Positions 7,074-9,539 of a stretch of 9,539 nucleotides of DNA are shown piece after piece. The translations under genes were made by a program, and so were the position numbers. The DNA is from Candidatus Neoanaerotignum tabaqchaliae (GTDB lineage Bacteria; Bacillota; Clostridia; Lachnospirales; Anaerotignaceae). The notes beneath the pieces were generated by a model that saw only the letters and a list, made by a program, of their open reading frames with translations, was not told the DNA's origin and did not search any database. Position 1 is the first letter of the stretch; each line of letters begins with the position of its first letter. The stretch is taken from positions 1-9,539 of the forward strand of contig CAJFUS010000058.1 of assembly GCA_904420235.1 (NCBI GenBank), given 5' to 3'.

Positions 7074-7098
7074 CCGTTCAAAATCCTCTTAAAATCAA

Positions 7099-7350
7099 TT
7101 AAATCTCCTTACCGCAATATTGACAGTATTTGTCATGAACAATGCCCTTTAAATGAAGTCTTTTTTTGCAGTATGGACATCGAACCTTAAAAATTCCGTA
7201 AACAATTCCTGAAAACGCTATAGTTGTTCCTAAATAAAACATTATATTAAGCCGTTCTGTTCCAAATAAAACTATCGAGATTCCGGCAATAAAAATTTCA
7301 AAAACAATTGCAATATATGATATTATCCTATTATGATTTGGATTTCGCAT
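7099..7350 (-). CDS. Small membrane protein with C-terminal zinc ribbon, function unknown
   Basis: An 83-residue protein not assigned to a named family. Two hydrophobic segments, about residues 9-29 and 35-54, predict two membrane helices. The tail holds CPYC at 58-61 and CQYC at 76-79, the CxxC-14-CxxC spacing of a zinc ribbon, which would face the cytoplasm given the short N-terminus and two helices. Such small membrane zinc-ribbon proteins are common in Firmicutes and mostly uncharacterised. AAGGA lies 12 bases before the ATG, somewhat far, so translation may be modest. It follows a strong hairpin after rqcP and has a structured leader. No clear promoter was found. It is likely a real gene because the CxxC pairs and helices form a coherent small protein. 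Confidence 0.75.
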   Translation of the reverse strand: MRNPNHNRIISYIAIVFEIFIAGISIVLFGTERLNIMFYLGTTIAFSGIVYGIFKVRCPYCKKRLHLKGIVHDKYCQYCGKEI

Positions 7351-7383
7351 TTATATAATTTTCCTTTTGCGCCGTCATTTTTA

Positions 7384-7426
7384 GGCATACATCACAAATC
7401 ACGGTTTTTAGTATTTCATGCATACC
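7384..7426 (-). other. Long hairpin in the leader of the zinc-ribbon gene
   Basis: In minus-strand RNA, GGTATGCAT (7426-7418) pairs with ATGTATGCC (7392-7384) through nine pairs including two G-U. An inner AAATAC / GTGATTT stem with one bulged base and an eight-base loop continues it. The G-U pairs favour the minus RNA, because the plus strand would have two mismatches. No T run follows, so it is not a terminator. It ends about 33 bases before the ATG. Confidence 0.45.
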
Positions 7427-7433
7427 AAAACTT

Positions 7434-7461
7434 AAAGCCCAACGTCTAAACGTCAGGCTTT
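7434..7461 (-). terminator. Hairpin downstream of rqcP, probable terminator
   Basis: A 12-pair stem (7461-7450 with 7445-7434, two G-U pairs) closes a four-base TTAG loop. It begins 21 bases after the rqcP stop. The trailing minus sequence AAGTTTTGG is a short T tract set off by three bases, so the stem is strong but the tail imperfect. Confidence 0.65.
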
Positions 7462-7482
7462 GCCGCAATGTGTTTTTTCAAC

Positions 7483-7725
7483 TTATTCCACGCTCTCATA
7501 CATAAGGGCGGCCTCTTCTTTCCTTGGGTTCTCGTTAATATTCAAAACCCTAACTTTTGTTGTGTTGCTTCCAAACCTAATTTCTATTACATCTGATATT
7601 TTAACGTCAACTGAGGCTTTGGCCACTTTTCCATTAACCATAACTCTTCCGGCATCACATGCCTCGTTGGCAACAGTTCTTCTTTTTATAATTCTTGAGA
7701 CCTTTAAAAATTTGTCAAGACGCAT
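7483..7725 (-). CDS. rqcP: S4-domain ribosome quality-control factor RqcP (YabO family)
   Basis: An 80-residue protein starting MRLDKFLKVSRIIKRRT, consisting of one S4 RNA-binding domain (about 1-50) plus a short charged tail ending KEEAALMYESVE. It matches the RqcP/YabO group related to Hsp15. In Firmicutes, RqcP works with RqcH on stalled 50S-peptidyl-tRNA, supporting poly-alanine tailing of incomplete chains. The S4 basic residues K11-R16 region (RIIKRR) and the VMVNGK loop at 28-33 are present. The open frame extends 17 codons upstream to 7776, through the terminator hairpin, but GGAGGT seven bases before the ATG at 7725 and family alignment fix the shorter start. It follows hup, a pairing common in Clostridia. 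Confidence 0.92.
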   Translation of the reverse strand: MRLDKFLKVSRIIKRRTVANEACDAGRVMVNGKVAKASVDVKISDVIEIRFGSNTTKVRVLNINENPRKEEAALMYESVE

Positions 7726-7732
7726 TTTAAGC

Positions 7733-7740
7733 ACCTCCCT
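7733..7740 (-). promoter_or_regulatory. Ribosome binding site that sets the rqcP start
   Basis: AGGGAGGT on the minus strand lies seven bases before the ATG at 7725. It is only six bases beyond the T tract of the hup terminator, so the terminator and the translation start region nearly touch. Confidence 0.8.
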
Positions 7741-7746
7741 GAATAT

Positions 7747-7774
7747 AAAAAGGCCCGCATTAAAAATGCGGACC
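7747..7774 (-). terminator. Intrinsic terminator between hup and rqcP
   Basis: A 10-pair GC-containing stem (7774-7765 with 7761-7752, one G-U pair) with a TTT loop is followed directly by TTTTT (7751-7747) on the minus strand. It is the best terminator in the window. It starts 14 bases after the hup stop and ends just before the rqcP ribosome site. Confidence 0.9.
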
Positions 7775-7788
7775 ACTTATAACAAAAA

Positions 7789-8067
7789 TCAGCCCTCGTT
7801 TACGGCGTCCTTAAGAGCCTTTCCGGCTTTAAACTTAGGAGCCTTTGAAGCGCTTATAACCATAGACTCTTTTGTCTTAGGATTTCTTCCAATTCTTTCG
7901 GCTCTTTCTGCAACCTCAAATGTTCCAAAACCAACAAGCTGAACCTTCTCGCCTTTTTTAAGCTCTTCGGTAACAACCTCCTCAAAAGCCTTTATAGCCT
8001 TTTCAGCGTCTTTTTTACTAAGTTCTGTTTTCTCTACTACAGCAGCAATCAATTCCGATTTATTCAT
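7789..8067 (-). CDS. hup: HU-family DNA-binding protein
   Basis: A 92-residue HU, the same length as the Bacillus subtilis protein. It starts MNKSELIAAVVEKTELSKKDA. The family signature GFGTFEVAERAERIGRNPKT spans 46-65, with the DNA-intercalating proline at 63 in RNP. HU dimers bend and compact DNA in the nucleoid, bind with little sequence preference, and are essential in some Firmicutes. IHF is unlikely in this type of organism and context. AAGGAGG lies ten bases before the ATG. A near-consensus promoter about 140 bases upstream, and a strong terminator directly behind, indicate an abundant and mainly single-gene transcript with some read-through into rqcP. Confidence 0.97.
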   Translation of the reverse strand: MNKSELIAAVVEKTELSKKDAEKAIKAFEEVVTEELKKGEKVQLVGFGTFEVAERAERIGRNPKTKESMVISASKAPKFKAGKALKDAVNEG

Positions 8068-8096
8068 TACTGAACTTCCTCCTTAAAATATATATA

Positions 8097-8125
8097 ATTA
8101 GATGACCGCTTTTTCTGCGTGTCAA
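8097..8125 (-). promoter_or_regulatory. Possible second, proximal hup promoter
   Basis: TTGACA (8125-8120) and TCTAAT (8102-8097) on the minus strand are 17 bases apart. The -35 is perfect, but the -10 lacks the critical second-position A. If used, transcription would start near 8090, only about 23 bases before the hup ATG. The same bases form the hairpin at 8106-8131, so this may be a chance match. Confidence 0.35.
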
Positions 8126-8131
8126 AAGCAG
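8106..8131 (-). other. Stem-loop in the hup 5' leader
   Basis: CTGCTTTT (8131-8124) pairs with AAAAGCGG (8113-8106), eight pairs including one T-G, around a 10-base loop in minus-strand RNA. It ends 22 bases before the ribosome site. An upstream copy of the 3' arm context, GCAGAAGCGG at 8165-8156, could compete for the same TCTGC arm. Confidence 0.4.
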
Positions 8132-8207
8132 ATTTGAATTACTTAAAAATCAAGCCCGCTTCTGCCAAAACACTCGATTACAAGCGTGGTTTCAAGCGTC
8201 TTTATTA

Positions 8208-8236
8208 TTTATAAACTTTTATTGAGGATTTGTCAA
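8208..8236 (-). promoter_or_regulatory. hup: Main promoter of hup
   Basis: TTGACA (8236-8231) and TATAAA (8213-8208) on the minus strand with a 17-base spacer. This is a consensus -35 and five-of-six -10, as expected for an abundant nucleoid protein. It predicts a leader of about 130 bases from near 8201 to the hup ATG at 8067. Confidence 0.85.
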
Positions 8237-8285
8237 GAAGAACAGAGCATTTAACGCTTATTTTTGCCAAATTGAGGCCAAAATC

Positions 8286-8308
8286 ACTCAAAATACCATT
8301 TTCTGAGT
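8286..8308 (-). terminator. Weak hairpin at the csoR 3' end, possible terminator
   Basis: ACTCA plus AAA pair with TTT plus TGAGT in minus RNA, with one bulged G and a six-base loop. The stem begins at the last base of the csoR stop codon. The following sequence GATTTTGG has only four T. It is weak, but it is the only candidate between csoR and the hup promoter. Confidence 0.35.
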
Positions 8309-8571
8309 TACTTTGACATTTTCTCAATAAGCTCCACAAGCTCGTTAATTTTCTCGTCCTCGTTTCCTTTTTCAAAGGCTTCCTTAACGCAGCTTTTCAT
8401 GTGCGCCGTAAGTATCTCTCTGTTGGCCTTTCTTAATATAGCCTCTGTGGCGGATACTTGGTTTGATATATCAATACAGTATCTGTCCTGTTCAATCATT
8501 TTAAGTATGCCGTCAATTTGCCCCCTTGCGGTTTTAAGAAGACGGCATACTTTATCTTTATCGGCCTTCAT
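8308..8571 (-). CDS. csoR: CsoR-family copper-sensing repressor
   Basis: An 87-residue all-helical DUF156/CsoR-FrmR family protein. Apo-CsoR binds and represses copper operons, and Cu(I) binding releases it. The Cu(I) ligands of CsoR proteins correspond to C32, H57 and C61 here, in the C-x24-H-x3-C spacing seen in copper sensors, so a copper sensor is favoured over FrmR (formaldehyde), RcnR (nickel) or CstR (persulfide, which lacks the His). Residues RLLKTARGQIDGI (10-22) match the conserved N-terminal DNA-contact region. The ATG overlaps the copA stop by one base (TAATG), with only a poor ribosome site (GGAATAGAG), so translation is probably coupled to copA/copZ. This gives negative feedback from the distal gene of the operon. 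Its operator would lie upstream of copA, outside the window. Confidence 0.93.
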   Translation of the reverse strand: MKADKDKVCRLLKTARGQIDGILKMIEQDRYCIDISNQVSATEAILRKANREILTAHMKSCVKEAFEKGNEDEKINELVELIEKMSK

Positions 8572-8777
8572 TACTCTATTCCCTTAACCTCATATCCGGC
8601 TTCCGTAACGGCGTCCGTAAGTTCTTTATCGGTTACATCACCGTTTATTTTAACATAGGCGCATTTTCCATCGAGGTCAACCTTGGCCTCTACACCGTTT
8701 AACGCGTTAAGGGCCTTTTCAACTCTTCCTGAGCAATGTGTGCACATCATGCCTTCTATAAGCATTTTCTTTTCCAT
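8571..8777 (-). CDS. copZ: Probable internal translation product: free CopZ-like copper chaperone
   Basis: An in-frame ATG at 8777 inside the copA frame would make a 68-residue protein, MEKKMLIEGMMCTHC and onward, ending GYEVKGIE. That is the normal CopZ length, with the start where CopZ proteins normally start, and it covers exactly one beta-alpha-beta HMA fold with Cu(I) ligands C12 and C15. CopZ shuttles Cu(I) to CopA and to CsoR-type sensors. The ATG is preceded by AGGGAGG at eight bases, as good as the ribosome sites of the main genes here. No stop codon separates it from copA, so the same sequence also encodes the C-terminus of the ATPase. Whether both products exist is inference; the alternative is that only the fusion is made and the ribosome site is a relic of an earlier separate gene. 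Confidence 0.6.
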   Translation of the reverse strand: MEKKMLIEGMMCTHCSGRVEKALNALNGVEAKVDLDGKCAYVKINGDVTDKELTDAVTEAGYEVKGIE

Positions 8778-9539
8778 AGTTTCTTCCTCCCTAATACTCA
8801 AGTTTTCGTCTTTTTTATTTTGAAGGGGAAGCGCCTGATTTTGGCTTTCCCCACGCTCACTGCTTATGTTTTCCACATCCTCGCCGTTTTTTCTTTTTTT
8901 AAACGATGGCCTAAAGCCTCTAAGTCTTAAGGCGTTTGACACAACAAACACCGAACTCATACTCATGGCCGCCGCTCCTATCATCGGGTTAAGCTTAACA
9001 CCGAGTATCGGATAAAATACTCCGGCGGCAAAAGGTATGCCAATAACATTATATATAAAAGCCCAAAAAAGGTTCTCTTTTATATTTCTTATGGTAGCTT
9101 TGCTAAGCTGTATTGCAGATACGGCGTCAAGAAGGTCGTTTTTAATTAAAACAATGTCTGCTGACTCTATGGCAACGTCCGTTCCCGCGCCTATGGCGAT
9201 TCCGGTGTCAGCCCTTGCCAAAGCCGGGGCGTCGTTTATTCCGTCGCCTATCATGGCAACCTTTTTGCCCTGTTCCTGAAGACGGCGCACCTTCTCTTCT
9301 TTATCCTGAGGCAATACTTCGGATATTACATTGTCAATACCAACCTCACGGCCTATAGCCTCGGCGGCCGCTTTGTTGTCGCCTGTAAGCATTATAACAT
9401 CTATGCCCATTTTTTTAAACTCTTTAACGGCCTTTGCGCTGCTCTTTTTAACAACGTCGGCAACAGCTATAACTCCGGCCAATTCTTTATTAAAAGCAAA
9501 ATAAAGCGGTGTTTTCCCCATTCCCGCAAGCCTCTGGGC
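8571..9539 (-). CDS. copA: Copper-exporting P1B-ATPase, C-terminal part, fused to a CopZ-like HMA domain
   Basis: The last 322 codons of a Cu(I)-translocating P-type ATPase; the frame is open to the right edge, and the phosphorylated DKTGT and first six membrane helices lie beyond it. Visible elements, numbered from the edge, are MLTGDN near 50-55, the hinge GDGINDAPALARAD at about 98-111, YN of the seventh helix at 163-164 and MSMSS of the eighth at 192-196. The last two are Cu(I)-site motifs of CopA. After the eighth helix comes a basic stretch (KKRKN), a polar 40-residue linker, and then a complete HMA domain with GMMCTHC at about 263-269. Most CopA proteins carry HMA domains at the N-terminus, so the C-terminal placement is noteworthy. 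The ATPase pumps Cu(I) out of the cytoplasm. The HMA domain may deliver copper to it or sense copper. csoR follows with a one-base overlap. Confidence 0.95.
   Translation of the reverse strand, partial: AQRLAGMGKTPLYFAFNKELAGVIAVADVVKKSSAKAVKEFKKMGIDVIMLTGDNKAAAEAIGREVGIDNVISEVLPQDKEEKVRRLQEQGKKVAMIGDGINDAPALARADTGIAIGAGTDVAIESADIVLIKNDLLDAVSAIQLSKATIRNIKENLFWAFIYNVIGIPFAAGVFYPILGVKLNPMIGAAAMSMSSVFVVSNALRLRGFRPSFKKRKNGEDVENISSERGESQNQALPLQNKKDENLSIREEETMEKKMLIEGMMCTHCSGRVEKALNALNGVEAKVDLDGKCAYVKINGDVTDKELTDAVTEAGYEVKGIE
8786..8792 (-). promoter_or_regulatory. Internal Shine-Dalgarno in copA, for free CopZ
   Basis: AGGGAGG on the minus strand lies eight bases before the in-frame ATG at 8777. 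In the copA frame the same bases encode part of the linker (IREEE), so the purine run is also compatible with plain Glu/Arg coding. Confidence 0.6.
8825..8852 (-). other. Stem-loop in the copA linker upstream of the internal start
   Basis: GGGGAA (8852-8847) pairs with TTCCCC (8830-8825), continued by GCC/GGC across a small asymmetric internal loop, with a seven-base loop in minus RNA. It lies 32 bases before the internal ribosome site. No T run follows, so it is not a terminator. It could protect or process the copZ-csoR part of the transcript. Confidence 0.5.
8886..8892 (-). other. A-AAA-AAC heptamer in the zero frame of copA
   Basis: The codons AGA AAA AAC right after the last membrane helix contain AAAAAAC in the phase that permits simultaneous -1 slippage. 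A -1 shift would read nine codons and stop at TGA (8859-8857), giving CopA without the linker and HMA domain. Use of the site is not shown. Lys/Arg/Asn codons in AT-rich DNA create such runs by chance. Confidence 0.3.

Larger units (their letters stand above)
6668..7098. other. AT-rich intergenic region upstream of the LysM-rho unit
   Basis: About 430 bases without a credible gene. It holds the LysM-rho promoter and palindrome near 6733-6761, a 10-base inverted repeat at 6923-6954, and a weak hairpin behind the zinc-ribbon gene at 7040-7073. Bases 6781-6920 and 6955-7020 are extremely AT-rich, and I see no ordered element there. No RNA gene was recognised. Confidence 0.7.

Noticed and set aside
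7351..7433. Promoter for the zinc-ribbon gene (TTTAAG, 17 bases, TACTAA)
   Set aside because: Both hexamers match only about half of consensus; not strong enough to call.
7726..7776. Longer RqcP start at 7776
   Set aside because: It would begin translation inside the hup terminator hairpin and adds residues absent from the family. GGAGGT supports 7725.
7460..7942. Plus-strand open frame of 160 codons antisense to rqcP and hup
   Set aside because: It overlaps two conserved minus-strand genes, has no recognisable domain and no good ribosome site. It is a shadow frame.
8571..8777. copA/copZ fusion as a sequencing error or simple frameshift artefact
   Set aside because: The linker is in frame throughout, shows no stop in that frame, and the polar linker and HMA domain read cleanly. 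An error that removed a stop cannot be fully excluded, but nothing in the sequence points to one.

Overview
The window reads as chromosomal DNA from a Gram-positive anaerobe of the class Clostridia, possibly a Lachnospiraceae-like lineage. The evidence is AT-rich sequence with AGGAGG-type ribosome sites, TTGACA/TATAAT-type promoters, the gene order rho - rpmE - DUF1385 - prmC - prfA, and a hup-rqcP pair. The class is an inference from gene content; no rRNA or other marker is present. Every supported gene lies on the minus strand, so transcription runs from high to low coordinates.

From the right edge: a copper-homeostasis operon enters the window (8308-9539). It holds the C-terminal third of a CopA-type Cu(I) P1B-ATPase, a CopZ-like HMA domain fused in frame at its C-terminus, and csoR with a one-base stop/start overlap. 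A strong internal Shine-Dalgarno and in-frame ATG sit exactly where a free 68-residue CopZ would begin, so the locus may make both a fusion and a free chaperone. Next come hup (HU), with a clear promoter and a structured leader, and rqcP (ribosome quality control). A strong terminator separates the two and leaves no room for a separate rqcP promoter. A small membrane zinc-ribbon gene of unknown function follows (7099-7350).

An AT-rich intergenic region of about 430 bases (6668-7098) then carries an excellent promoter with a perfect palindrome in its spacer. This promoter drives a two-gene unit: a membrane-anchored LysM protein with a long acidic cytoplasmic tail, then rho. rpmE (L31) follows with its own extended -10 promoter and a likely terminator or attenuator. 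DUF1385, prmC and prfA come next in a tight, overlapping arrangement, and glgP (glycogen phosphorylase) begins 20 bases after prfA and runs off the left edge.

The left half is mainly gene-expression machinery: Rho terminates transcription, L31 is ribosomal, PrmC methylates the GGQ glutamine of release factors, and PrfA is release factor 1. The right half is a copper-efflux feedback unit. I see no rRNA, tRNA, CRISPR array, insertion sequence or phage gene. The most unusual item is the copA/copZ fusion with an embedded ribosome site. An A-AAA-AAC heptamer in the zero frame and a stem-loop lie just upstream of that site. The rest is mostly conserved housekeeping with some interesting regulatory architecture.
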